Positions 7,249-14,517 of a DNA stretch of 36,621 nt are shown piece after piece. The position numbers and the translations under genes were made by a program. Position 1 is the first letter of the stretch, and each line of letters opens with the position of its first letter. This stretch comes from an uncultured Lachnospiraceae bacterium (GTDB taxonomy: Bacteria; Bacillota; Clostridia; Lachnospirales; Lachnospiraceae). Below the pieces are notes generated by a model. The model searched no databases. It worked only from the letters and a program-made list of their open reading frames with translations, and was not told where the DNA came from. The stretch is from NCBI GenBank assembly GCA_949076555.1, contig CARUOB010000009.1:11841-48461 (forward strand). Reading direction: 5' to 3'.

Positions 7249-7383
7249 TTGTATACAAGTATTTTGGTATTATTGTACAATATATTTTGAAAATGCAGAG
7301 GAAATTTTTACACTTTAATTCGCTAAATTGTCTTGTGAATTTCCATGTGACATACTATAATTGTACGTGGTAATGTATACAAG
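7249..7383. promoter_or_regulatory. gdhA control region: promoter plus palindromic operator-like sites
   Basis: The promoter is TTGTGA (7333-7338), 17 bp, TATAAT (7356-7361). Palindromes surround it: TTGTATACAA (7249-7258), TATTGTACAATA (7271-7282) and TGTATACA (7374-7381). TGTATACAAG occurs twice (7250-7259, 7374-7383), once upstream of the promoter and once between promoter and RBS. The form TTGTATACAA resembles GntR-family operators, but no GntR gene is nearby. Confidence 0.6.
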
Positions 7384-7401
7384 CAAGAAGGAGGACATAA
7401 C

Positions 7402-8748
7402 ATGTCATATGTTGATGAGGTTTACGAGTTAGTTGTAGCGAAGAATCCCGCTCAGCCTGAATTCCATCAGGCAGTGAAAGAGGTATTGGAGTCTCTGCGC
7501 GTTGTGATCGAGGCTGATGAGGATGCTTACAGAAAAGATGCGCTTTTAGAGCGTCTGACAGTTCCGGAGAGAATCGTGCAGTTCCGTGTTCCGTGGGTGG
7601 ATGACAAGGGACAAGTGCAGGTGAATAACGGGTTCCGCGTGCAGTTCAACAGCGCGATCGGTCCTTACAAGGGAGGCTTGCGTTTCCATCCTTCCGTAAA
7701 CCTGGGCATCATCAAATTCCTGGGCTTTGAGCAGATTTTCAAAAATTCCCTGACAGGCCTGCCGATCGGCGGCGGCAAGGGCGGTTCCGATTTCGACCCG
7801 AAGGGAAAATCCGATAGAGAAGTGATGGCATTCTGCCAGAGCTTTATGACAGAGCTTTGCAGACATATCGGCGCAGATACCGATGTGCCTGCCGGAGATA
7901 TCGGTGTGGGCGGCCGTGAGATCGGTTTTATGTTCGGCCAGTATAAGAGAATCCGTAACCTGTATGAGGGCGTGCTGACAGGTAAGGGCCTTACTTACGG
8001 CGGTTCTCTTGCAAGAACGGAGGCGACCGGTTACGGTCTGCTCTATCTGACAGAGGAAATGTTAAAGTGCAACGGTAAGGATATCAAGGATAAGACCATT
8101 GCAGTGTCCGGTGCGGGCAATGTGGCGATCTACGCGATCCAGAAAGCACAGCAGCTCGGCGGCAAGCCTGTGACCTGTTCCGACTCTACGGGCTGGATTT
8201 ATGATCCCGATGGCATCGACGTAGCGACTCTTAAGGAAGTGAAGGAAGTGAAGCGTGCGCGCCTGACCGAGTATGCGGCGATGCGGCCGAACGCGGAGTA
8301 TCATGAGAAGAAGAACGGTGAGCACGGCGTGTGGAGTGTGAAGTGCGATATCGCTCTTCCGTGCGCAACGCAGAACGAGTTGGATTTAGAGGATGCGAAG
8401 ATGCTTGTGGCAAACGGCTGCTTCGCGGTGGCAGAGGGTGCGAACATGCCCACTACCATGGAGGCGACGGAGTATCTGCAGAAGAACGGCGTGTTGTTCT
8501 GCCCCGGCAAGGCTTCAAACGCGGGCGGCGTGGCGACTTCCGCACTGGAAATGAGCCAGAACTCCGAGAGACTTTCTTGGACGTTCGAAGAGGTAGATTC
8601 CAAGCTGCAGGGTATCATGGTGAATATCTTCCACAGTCTGGACGAGGCTTCCAAGAAGTTCGGCAAGGAAGGCGACTACGTGGCAGGCGCGAACATTGCA
8701 GGCTTTTTGAAGGTGGCCGAGGCGATGAAGGCGCAGGGGGTTGTGTAG
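7402..8748 (+). CDS. gdhA: NADP-type glutamate dehydrogenase
   Basis: GdhA interconverts glutamate with 2-oxoglutarate and ammonium. The 448-residue length is that of the hexameric small-subunit class. Signatures include the substrate-binding PIGGGKGGSDFDPKGKSD loop with the catalytic lysine region, PAGDIGVGGREIG with the catalytic aspartate, the SLARTEATGYG stretch, the Rossmann motif SGAGNVAIYA and ANAG-type CPGKASNAGGVATSALEM near the C-terminus. The NADP preference is inferred from class, not from a diagnostic residue. AAGGAGG (7386-7392) precedes the ATG. It is monocistronic, with its own promoter and a terminator at 8841. Confidence 0.95.
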   Translation: MSYVDEVYELVVAKNPAQPEFHQAVKEVLESLRVVIEADEDAYRKDALLERLTVPERIVQFRVPWVDDKGQVQVNNGFRVQFNSAIGPYKGGLRFHPSVNLGIIKFLGFEQIFKNSLTGLPIGGGKGGSDFDPKGKSDREVMAFCQSFMTELCRHIGADTDVPAGDIGVGGREIGFMFGQYKRIRNLYEGVLTGKGLTYGGSLARTEATGYGLLYLTEEMLKCNGKDIKDKTIAVSGAGNVAIYAIQKAQQLGGKPVTCSDSTGWIYDPDGIDVATLKEVKEVKRARLTEYAAMRPNAEYHEKKNGEHGVWSVKCDIALPCATQNELDLEDAKMLVANGCFAVAEGANMPTTMEATEYLQKNGVLFCPGKASNAGGVATSALEMSQNSERLSWTFEEVDSKLQGIMVNIFHSLDEASKKFGKEGDYVAGANIAGFLKVAEAMKAQGVV

Positions 8749-8840
8749 GAAATCATCCTGATCCGGAAACATGGTGCTTTGTGTGACAGGCAGGTATTTT
8801 TAAGAATTTTTATATGTTGACAAACAGAATGTAGAAAAGG

Positions 8841-8883
8841 ACAGAGAACCGGCTGCTTGGGAAGTGGCAGGTTCTCTGTTTTA
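8841..8883 (+). terminator. Intrinsic terminator after gdhA
   Basis: A 10-bp perfect stem ACAGAGAACC (8841-8850) / GGTTCTCTGT (8870-8879) is followed by TTTA. The loop is 19 nt. It lies about 90 nt after the stop. Confidence 0.75.
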
Positions 8884-8959
8884 CTTATCGGTCGGAGGAA
8901 GTGATTGTATCTGGTAGTCGAAAATGCTTATACTATAGAACAATACTAGGAGAAATATA

Positions 8960-8988
8960 TTGACGTACGCAAAAACGTACGGTAAAAT
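8960..8988 (+). promoter_or_regulatory. Promoter and twin palindromic operator of the YefM/YoeB module
   Basis: TTGACG (8960-8965), 17 bp, TAAAAT (8983-8988). Two copies of the palindrome CGTACG (8964-8969 and 8976-8981) lie in the spacer with centres 12 bp apart. The E. coli yefM-yoeB operator has two TGTACA-core palindromes at the same 12-bp spacing, so autoregulation is likely. Confidence 0.75.
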
Positions 8989-9011
8989 ATAAGAAGAAGG
9001 GAGATGGTAAT

Positions 9012-9266
9012 ATGATCGCAATTAGCGTAACGAAAGCAAGAGAAAATATATATCAAATATTATCGGATGTGAACAATAGCAGTCAGCCAATTACAATCAC
9101 AAATAATCGGGGAAAAAACGCCGTTCTCATTTCAGAAGAAGATTGGAATGCTATTCAGGAAACGTTATATTTGAATTCTATACCGGGCATGTCGGAAAGC
9201 ATTATCGAAGCGGGAAAAGAACCGATAGAAGAGTGTTCGATATATGATCCAAATGAGGAGTGGTAA
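9012..9266 (+). CDS. yefM: Antitoxin of the Phd/YefM family
   Basis: The 84-residue protein begins MIAISVTKARENIYQILSDV, the standard Phd/YefM opening in which the N-terminal half forms the DNA-binding dimer. It continues with ITITNNRGKNAVLISEEDW, another family hallmark, and an acidic C-terminal tail that would wrap and inhibit the toxin. It should neutralise the toxin encoded directly downstream (stop and next start abut, 0 bp gap) and repress its own promoter through the twin CGTACG palindromes. GGGAGATGG precedes the ATG. Length is typical. Confidence 0.9.
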   Translation: MIAISVTKARENIYQILSDVNNSSQPITITNNRGKNAVLISEEDWNAIQETLYLNSIPGMSESIIEAGKEPIEECSIYDPNEEW

Positions 9267-9563
9267 ATGTATATCATAAGATTCAGTAAGCAGGCTGACA
9301 AGGACAAACAACTGTTAAAAGGGGCTGGACTTGATGGAAAAGCAAAAGTTTTATTGCATATTATAGCCGAAAATCCTTTTCAAAATCCGCCACCGTATGA
9401 AGGATTGGTGGGAAATTTGGATGGCTATTATTCCAGAAGAATTAATATTCAGCATAGATTAGTCTATCAAGTATATTATGAGCCGGTAAGTATTGATGAA
9501 GTAAAATATGAAGGAACAATAAAGGTGGTTCGTATGTGGTCACATTATGATAAAATAGGGTAG
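9267..9563 (+). CDS. yoeB: Toxin of the Txe/YoeB family
   Basis: YoeB toxins are ribosome-dependent mRNA endonucleases. The 98-residue product matches the family: E45 in PPPYEGL, the arginines of YYSRRINIQHRLVYQV (R58, R64) and the C-terminal catalytic pair H93-Y94 in VRMWSHYD, corresponding to E46, R65, H83 and Y84 of E. coli YoeB. It is slightly longer than the usual 84 residues owing to an insert around VYYEPVSIDEVKYEG and a four-residue tail. It begins immediately after the antitoxin stop, so it is probably translationally coupled. All expected catalytic residues are present, so it appears active. Confidence 0.92.
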   Translation: MYIIRFSKQADKDKQLLKGAGLDGKAKVLLHIIAENPFQNPPPYEGLVGNLDGYYSRRINIQHRLVYQVYYEPVSIDEVKYEGTIKVVRMWSHYDKIG

Positions 9564-9912
9564 AAAAGAAGCGCTGACGACTTGCTGTGCCCTGATCTTT
9601 TCGGATTTTAATTTGCGCGAGTGGACGAATTGGTCATGGTGGCTTGCGGTGGCATTTGCCGTCATGGTCATGTATGAAATCTGGTGGATAAGGTATTTTC
9701 GCAGCAGGCGCACACTGGCGGATTTCTATAGCAGTTTCCTGGGCGTTCCGGTGGCGGGCGCCACGCTGCCCGTAATTGTCGTTTTTCTGCTTGGCATCTA
9801 CGGGAAAGTGGTGTGGATGTTCCTTGCAGGCACGATTCTGGGCATAGGACATATCGGCATCCACCTACAGCACCGGAAAGAAATGTTATGCGTCAATGTC
9901 ACCCGCCAGTGA
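9559..9912 (+). pseudogene. Start-less small membrane protein, probably 5'-truncated
   Basis: The frame is open from 9559 (just after a TAG at 9556-9558) to TGA at 9910-9912. It encodes a hydrophobic protein with three membrane segments (WWLAVAFAVMVMYEIWW; VPVAGATLPVIVVFLLGIYG; VWMFLAGTILGIGHIGIH). There is no ATG before the conserved-looking IFSDFNLREWTNW stretch and no RBS; a TTG at 9613 is the only non-ATG candidate nearby. Coding-looking residues extend upstream of that TTG, so the true N-terminus appears lost at the junction with the toxin gene. The last 27 bp overlap the 3' end of the opposing exonuclease gene. Function unknown. Confidence 0.5.
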
Positions 9913-10689
9913 ACGGTACACCTGATCGCACATGTGGCAGTCATAGAGGGCCCGGTGGGCGTTCGAGGTATCTATGCCAAAATAGCTGCAGAGGGTGGTC
10001 TGCTTATGATTGCCAAGGTTCGGAAGTTTCTTCCTTGCAAGCGGCAGCGTATCGACGACCCTGTTTTTGACGGAAGGAAGTCCAAGATCCGAGCAGGCTT
10101 TATTGATAAAGGGCAGATCAAAGGACTTTATGTTATGTCCGACAAGAGTGTGGTTTTCAATAAAGGATAGAAATTTTGGCAAAACCACATCTATTGGCGG
10201 CGCATCCTGCAGGGTTTCATTTGTTATGCCGGTCAGCCGGGTTATTTTTTCCGGGATATGGTCAGCGACATAGACATATTCGTGAAATTCTGCCGTCTGC
10301 TCCTTCTTGTGTTTTATGGCCGCAATTTCAATGATTTTGTCGGAGGCATAGCTGAGTCCTGTCGTTTCGATATCGAAGACCACATAAGTTGACAGCGCAG
10401 CGTTCTTTTTTCTGGCTGTCTGATACTCCCTTTTTTGGCGCGGTGTGCCGCGTGACTTCATTTCAAGCAGATAACCGGAATGTATTTTTACAATGGTATC
10501 CGCGGCTTTTATCACCACGATGGCCCAGTTGTCAAAGGCCTTTTCGTAGCCTATGATTTCGCAGGCGACGGGTGCGGATGAATTGGGCGCATAGTAATAA
10601 AATGGCGGAAGGCTGGTTTTCGTCGGGGCTGCCAGCCCATATTTTTTCAAAAAGTCTAATCGTTCTGTCTCGCTGTGAAATTCGTTCAT
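9886..10689 (-). CDS. DEDDh-type 3'-5' exonuclease (DnaQ/PolC-epsilon-like)
   Basis: The 267-residue protein carries an exonuclease domain at about residues 102-262 with all five DEDDh residues: D106 and E108 in VFDIETTGL, D191 in HNIKSFDLPF, and H245 and D250 in AHRALYDC. The pattern matches stand-alone DNA polymerase III epsilon-like proofreading or repair exonucleases. The first 100 residues are an extension that I do not recognise; it includes YYYAPNSS and a basic linker SRGTPRQKREYQTARKKN. It is the only gene on this strand between 1 and 32 kb and diverges from the first two-component pair across 271 bp. Confidence 0.88.
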   Translation of the reverse strand: MNEFHSETERLDFLKKYGLAAPTKTSLPPFYYYAPNSSAPVACEIIGYEKAFDNWAIVVIKAADTIVKIHSGYLLEMKSRGTPRQKREYQTARKKNAALSTYVVFDIETTGLSYASDKIIEIAAIKHKKEQTAEFHEYVYVADHIPEKITRLTGITNETLQDAPPIDVVLPKFLSFIENHTLVGHNIKSFDLPFINKACSDLGLPSVKNRVVDTLPLARKKLPNLGNHKQTTLCSYFGIDTSNAHRALYDCHMCDQVYRSLAGDIDA

Positions 10690-10960
10690 GGCGGTTTTCC
10701 TCTGTCGTATGTAAATGAAATTTTTCTATGATTATGTCTAACATATTAAGGTATTTAGACGGAAGAATCAATATATTTTGCAAAAAGGGAAAATATGAAC
10801 GGTACCTGTATTGCACCGCATTGTGTTTTCAAATGGCTGTCGCAGACATTCTGCATCATCCATACCGCATCTTACCGCATTTGCGTTGCTTCCCGGAACA
10901 GAACGTGATATAACAGATGCGGACAAAATGTGACAGTTCAGCCTTCGGAAGGAGAGGATC
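10690..10960. promoter_or_regulatory. Divergent intergenic region with direct repeats
   Basis: This 271-bp gap separates the exonuclease (minus) from the LytTR regulator (plus). It holds three copies of ACCGCAT (10815-10821, 10864-10870, 10874-10880), the last two exactly 10 bp apart, and ACAG-headed 9-mers at 10913 and 10933, 20 bp apart, a spacing near that of LytTR direct-repeat sites. No consensus promoter was recognised, and a 61-codon open frame at 10728-10913 lacks an RBS. Confidence 0.35.
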
Positions 10961-11671
10961 ATGATTACGATTGCAATCTGTGACGATGAAAAACAGACAG
11001 CGGATCAAATGAAAAAGCTGGTGTCCGGTTTGTTTCGCGAAAAGAATATGGAGGTGGACATAGTATGTTTTTCGAGTGGAGAAGAATTGCTGCAATATGA
11101 TAAAAACATAGATATTCTTTTTCTTGATATCCAAATGAGAGGGATGGACGGTATGGAGACGGCGCGGAAACTGCGCGGCCGGCATTTTAAAGGGTTTCTT
11201 ATTTTTATAACGATACTGAAAGAGATGGTTTTTCAGTCCTTTGAAGTGCAGGCATATGACTATCTGGTGAAGCCGATTGAGGAGAAAAAGTTTGTAAGGA
11301 CAATGGAGAGACTGCTCGCCTCCATGAACAGTGCCAATGAGGAAAAGCTGCTTGTGCAAAAAGGGTATGAGAGAAGCATTATTTCCTTTGATGAGATTGT
11401 TTTTGCGGAGATTATTGACAGAAAGGTGTATCTGCACTTGACGTCGTCGGAGGTGGTTGACTTTTACGACCGGATTGAAAAGCTGGAGGAGAGGCTGGAC
11501 AGCCGTTTTTTCCGGTGCCACAGAAGTTATCTGATCAATATGCGGTATCTGAGAAGCTGCAAAAACGGCGCGGCTTATATGGAAAACGGGAAGGAAATTC
11601 CGGTTTCCAGACTGCGGCGCAAAGCGTTTTCCGAGGTGATTTTGCAGTATATGAAGGAATGGAGACTGTGA
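10961..11671 (+). CDS. LytTR-family response regulator (AgrA/VirR-like), pair 1
   Basis: The 236-residue protein has an N-terminal receiver domain (about 1-118) with acidic residues CDDE at 7-10, phospho-acceptor D56 in ILFLDIQM and conserved K104 in YLVKP. A LytTR DNA-binding domain follows (about 135-234), with FRCHRSYLINMRYL and EIPVSRLRRKAFSEV. LytTR regulators typically control secreted virulence, quorum or bacteriocin genes. AAGGAGAGG lies before the ATG. The kinase partner starts one base after the stop. The usual receiver Ser/Thr position lies in LIFITIL, so switching residues look intact. Confidence 0.93.
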   Translation: MITIAICDDEKQTADQMKKLVSGLFREKNMEVDIVCFSSGEELLQYDKNIDILFLDIQMRGMDGMETARKLRGRHFKGFLIFITILKEMVFQSFEVQAYDYLVKPIEEKKFVRTMERLLASMNSANEEKLLVQKGYERSIISFDEIVFAEIIDRKVYLHLTSSEVVDFYDRIEKLEERLDSRFFRCHRSYLINMRYLRSCKNGAAYMENGKEIPVSRLRRKAFSEVILQYMKEWRL

Positions 11672-11672
11672 G

Positions 11673-12989
11673 ATGGAAAATTATATCAGCATTTTTAACA
11701 GCTATATCATTGGCAGTATGCAGATGTTGACCGGCTTTTTCTTTTTTATCAGATTTTTGCATAAAAAGGGGAGGCTGTTTTATTATTTGCTGTTTGCGGC
11801 GTCAGGCAGTATTGTGATGTTTGCTGCGCCTGCGGGAAGTATTGCAGAGTATTTGATTTACACGCTGTTTCTCATAATCATTGGAGTTTTTGTATGTCGT
11901 GCCGATTGGAAATCCGTCATTTTGTATGCCGCGTTGACGGTGGAGATTATGCATCTTAGTTTTGGCACGGTCAATTCCCTGTCGGGGATTGTGTATCCGG
12001 AGATTTGCGCGTTACAGCAGGATGCTGCCGCACTGGTATCTGTGATGCTTGGGATCGTGGGACTGGTGATGGCGGTTGTCTGCTATAGCGCGGCGTACCG
12101 CAGTTTATCGTCCTGTGAATCGGTGGAGAAACAGTATTTGCTTATCATTCTGATTCCGGTTCTGATGATCTTTTTTGTGGATGAATATATCGGTTCCGTC
12201 ATATACAGAAATATAACAGTCATAGGTGCCGGGGGCAGCGGCGAAGCGGCGAATCATGGCCGGATGCTTGTGATACAGCTTTTCGGTATGGCGAGTTTAT
12301 TTTGTCTGATGTTTGCCTACAAAAAGCTTTTACAGAATTTTCATTTAAGTGCGGAGGTGTCTTTGCTGGAGCAGGAGGAGTCTTTTCTGAATCAGTATGT
12401 GGAAGAGGCGCGGGCGCGTTATGAAAAGACCAAATCCTTCCGGCACGATTTTAAAAATCATATCACGGTGGTGAAAGATCTTTTGCAAAACGGGAAACCG
12501 GAGGAGGCGCTTGCCTATATCGGAGAAATGGCGGATCTGTCGGCGGAACTTTCTTTCCCGTGCGGTACGGGCAATCCGGTGGCGGATATTCTTCTGGGAA
12601 ACAAATTGGGAATGGCGAAGAGTATGGGAATTGACGTCGACTGTTCCCTGATTCTGCCGTATCCGTGTCCGATCCGCGATGTGGATATCTGTATCGTTCT
12701 GTCCAATGGGCTGGATAATGCCATCCGGGCATGCCGCGATGTAAGCGGCGCGGAAAAGTATATCCGGGTGACCGGGCATACGCAGGGGGACTTTGTTTTG
12801 ATGGAAATTGAGAACAGTTTTCAGGGAAAGGCGGCGGCCGGAAGGGGGACGGGCCTGTCAAATATCAAGGCGGCAGCGGAGGCATATCAGGGTGCGATGA
12901 GCATCAAAACAGAGGGCATGGATTTTCTCTTAAGCGTTCTGTTTGTCATTCCGCAGCAAACAGAGAGCATCCCACGGCAAATGGGTTAA
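11673..12989 (+). CDS. Multi-TM sensor histidine kinase with GHKL ATPase (AgrC-like), pair 1
   Basis: The 438-residue protein has six or so membrane segments within the first 215 residues, then a coiled coil and the kinase core. The phospho-acceptor motif is FRHDFKNH with H258. The ATP-binding domain shows the N-box NGLDNAIRAC and a G-box GRGTGLSNIK. This is the AgrC/ComD architecture, in which the polytopic sensor detects a peptide. The ATG lies one base after the regulator's stop, so translation is coupled. No peptide precursor or AgrB-type protease is adjacent, so its ligand cannot be deduced. Confidence 0.92.
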   Translation: MENYISIFNSYIIGSMQMLTGFFFFIRFLHKKGRLFYYLLFAASGSIVMFAAPAGSIAEYLIYTLFLIIIGVFVCRADWKSVILYAALTVEIMHLSFGTVNSLSGIVYPEICALQQDAAALVSVMLGIVGLVMAVVCYSAAYRSLSSCESVEKQYLLIILIPVLMIFFVDEYIGSVIYRNITVIGAGGSGEAANHGRMLVIQLFGMASLFCLMFAYKKLLQNFHLSAEVSLLEQEESFLNQYVEEARARYEKTKSFRHDFKNHITVVKDLLQNGKPEEALAYIGEMADLSAELSFPCGTGNPVADILLGNKLGMAKSMGIDVDCSLILPYPCPIRDVDICIVLSNGLDNAIRACRDVSGAEKYIRVTGHTQGDFVLMEIENSFQGKAAAGRGTGLSNIKAAAEAYQGAMSIKTEGMDFLLSVLFVIPQQTESIPRQMG

Positions 12990-13086
12990 ATCCTCTTTTT
13001 GTATGTCGAAATGCATAGTGCGAGAAGTTCGTTCGTGGATTTTGAGATTCCGCAGAGATTTTGCGGGGAAAAAGGAGGAAAACCAT

Positions 13087-13629
13087 ATGGCAATGGAAGT
13101 CAGAGGAAACGGCAGTACCTACAAAAACGCTTATGCGGACCGGATGCAGGCGGAGCAGCAGAAAGCGCAGAATGCCGAAAGCGGGCAAAAAGCGGATCAG
13201 GCGGCGGGTCAGAAACCGACACGGCACGACGAGTATATCAGCAGCGAGAAGTCCGGTGAAAAACCAAATGGTCTGTACCATGTAGGGCAGGACGAGAACG
13301 GCAGCAGAAAAATCTATTATAACGATCCGAAAAAGGCAGGCAGGGCGGATGGCGCAGACAGGGACGGTAATGAAAAAACACCGAATGTAAATGGGGATGG
13401 ACCGGACAACGGAGAAGAGAGATGCGTCGCGAATACGGACAAGGTGGAGCGGGAAATCCGGGAGTTGAAACAGAAAAAGCAAAAACTAAAGCAGCAGCTT
13501 GACGCGGTATCCGGTGACGAAAAGAAAACGAAGGAATTGGAAAATAAGCTGGCGCAGGTGGAGCGGGAACTGCGTCAGAAGGATACGGACACATACAGGA
13601 AGCAGAAGACCAGTTTTACGGATAAATAG
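13087..13629 (+). CDS. Hydrophilic coiled-coil protein of unknown function
   Basis: The 180-residue, highly charged protein is Gln/Lys/Glu rich, with no signal peptide, membrane segment or recognised domain. The N-terminus (MAMEVRGNGSTYKNAYADRM) precedes a low-complexity linker, then a short segment with YHVGQDENGSRKIYYNDP. The C-terminal third (about 118-165) is a long predicted coiled coil with KVEREIRELKQKKQKLKQQL. AAAGGAGG (13072-13079) fixes the start at 13087, although the frame is open to 12943. It sits between two agr-like sensor pairs, so it could be a target or accessory of either, but position is the only argument. Confidence 0.75.
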   Translation: MAMEVRGNGSTYKNAYADRMQAEQQKAQNAESGQKADQAAGQKPTRHDEYISSEKSGEKPNGLYHVGQDENGSRKIYYNDPKKAGRADGADRDGNEKTPNVNGDGPDNGEERCVANTDKVEREIRELKQKKQKLKQQLDAVSGDEKKTKELENKLAQVERELRQKDTDTYRKQKTSFTDK

Positions 13630-13642
13630 TCATAATACTGCG

Positions 13643-13695
13643 CAAAACAGAGGGGCGTTTGCGGGCGGAAAGCCGGGAAACGCTTCTTTGTTTTG
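13643..13695 (+). terminator. Probable terminator after the coiled-coil gene
   Basis: A long stem, 13643-13660 with 13678-13695 (18 pairs including several G-U), surrounds a 17-nt loop. The U-rich right arm ends in TTTGTTTTG, but no separate T-tract follows. Confidence 0.55.
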
Positions 13696-13739
13696 TGGGA
13701 AACGGAGATGTTTTTTAGAGGAATGGGTGGTACGGGATT

Positions 13740-13769
13740 TTGACATATCAAAAACAGATACGGTATAAT
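13740..13769 (+). promoter_or_regulatory. Sigma-A promoter of the second LytTR/GHKL pair
   Basis: TTGACA (13740-13745) and TATAAT (13764-13769) are separated by 18 bp. The start codon of the regulator is 35 bp downstream. Confidence 0.8.
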
Positions 13770-13803
13770 AGGGTTAATTTGTTTCTAAGGAAGGAGCTGT
13801 ATC

Positions 13804-14517
13804 ATGTTCAAGGTTGCGATTGTGGAAGATAATCGTATGGCGACGGAAAAGCTGCAAGGGTATCTGGAAAGATATGCGGAGGAAAACGGAGAAACGTTCG
13901 ACATTGCCGTTTTTGAGGATGCGCTTGCATTCCTTGACAGCTACAGGCGTATCTATGATATGGTTTTTATGGATATCGAACTGCCTTTTATCAATGGCAT
14001 GGAAGCGGCACAGCGATTGCGGGCAATTGATCAGCAGGTGGTATTAATCTTTGTGACGAATATGGCTCAGTTTGCAGTGAAAGGTTACGAGGTGGATGCG
14101 CTGGATTATCTGGTAAAGCCTGTCCATTACGGGGATTTTGGGTTGAAGCTGCACCGGGCGGTATCCAGACTGAAAAGATCCCAGGAAGCGATTTTGGTGC
14201 AGCGCCAGAGCGGCATGGTACGGTTGAAACTGCAGGAGATCGGATATATCGAGGTGCGCGGGCATACCTTAATCTTCCATACGGAAACAGGAGAGCTAAC
14301 CGGGAACGGGACGCTTCATGAATTGGAAGTCAGGCTGAGAGACAAAGGATTTTTGCGCTGCAATAAATGTTATCTGGTCAACCAGAGGCATATCGCCGCG
14401 GTGCAGGGTTACACGCTTGTGATGGCCCATGGGGAAGAACTGCAAATCAGCAGGCCGCGCAAGAAAGCGTTCATGAGTGAACTGGCAGAAACGATGGGAA
14501 ATGAGAATGTGCTATGA
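13804..14517 (+). CDS. LytTR-family response regulator, pair 2
   Basis: The 237-residue protein has a receiver domain (about 1-120) with VEDN at 7-10, phospho-acceptor D57 in MVFMDIEL, T85 in IFVTNMAQF and K105 in YLVKPVHYG, all intact. It is followed by a LytTR domain (about 135-235) with FLRCNKCYLVNQRHI and ISRPRKKAFMSEL. It is clearly a paralogue type of the regulator at 10961 but far from identical, so the two probably bind different sites. GGAAGGAG precedes the ATG. The kinase start overlaps its stop (ATGA). Its proximity to the glycosidase operon makes it the likeliest regulator of those genes. Confidence 0.93.
   Translation: MFKVAIVEDNRMATEKLQGYLERYAEENGETFDIAVFEDALAFLDSYRRIYDMVFMDIELPFINGMEAAQRLRAIDQQVVLIFVTNMAQFAVKGYEVDALDYLVKPVHYGDFGLKLHRAVSRLKRSQEAILVQRQSGMVRLKLQEIGYIEVRGHTLIFHTETGELTGNGTLHELEVRLRDKGFLRCNKCYLVNQRHIAAVQGYTLVMAHGEELQISRPRKKAFMSELAETMGNENVL

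Noticed and set aside
10728..10913. A 61-codon open frame considered as a possible signal-peptide precursor for the first AgrC-like kinase
   Set aside because: No RBS, no AgrD-like features, and the sequence has repeat-rich regulatory character.
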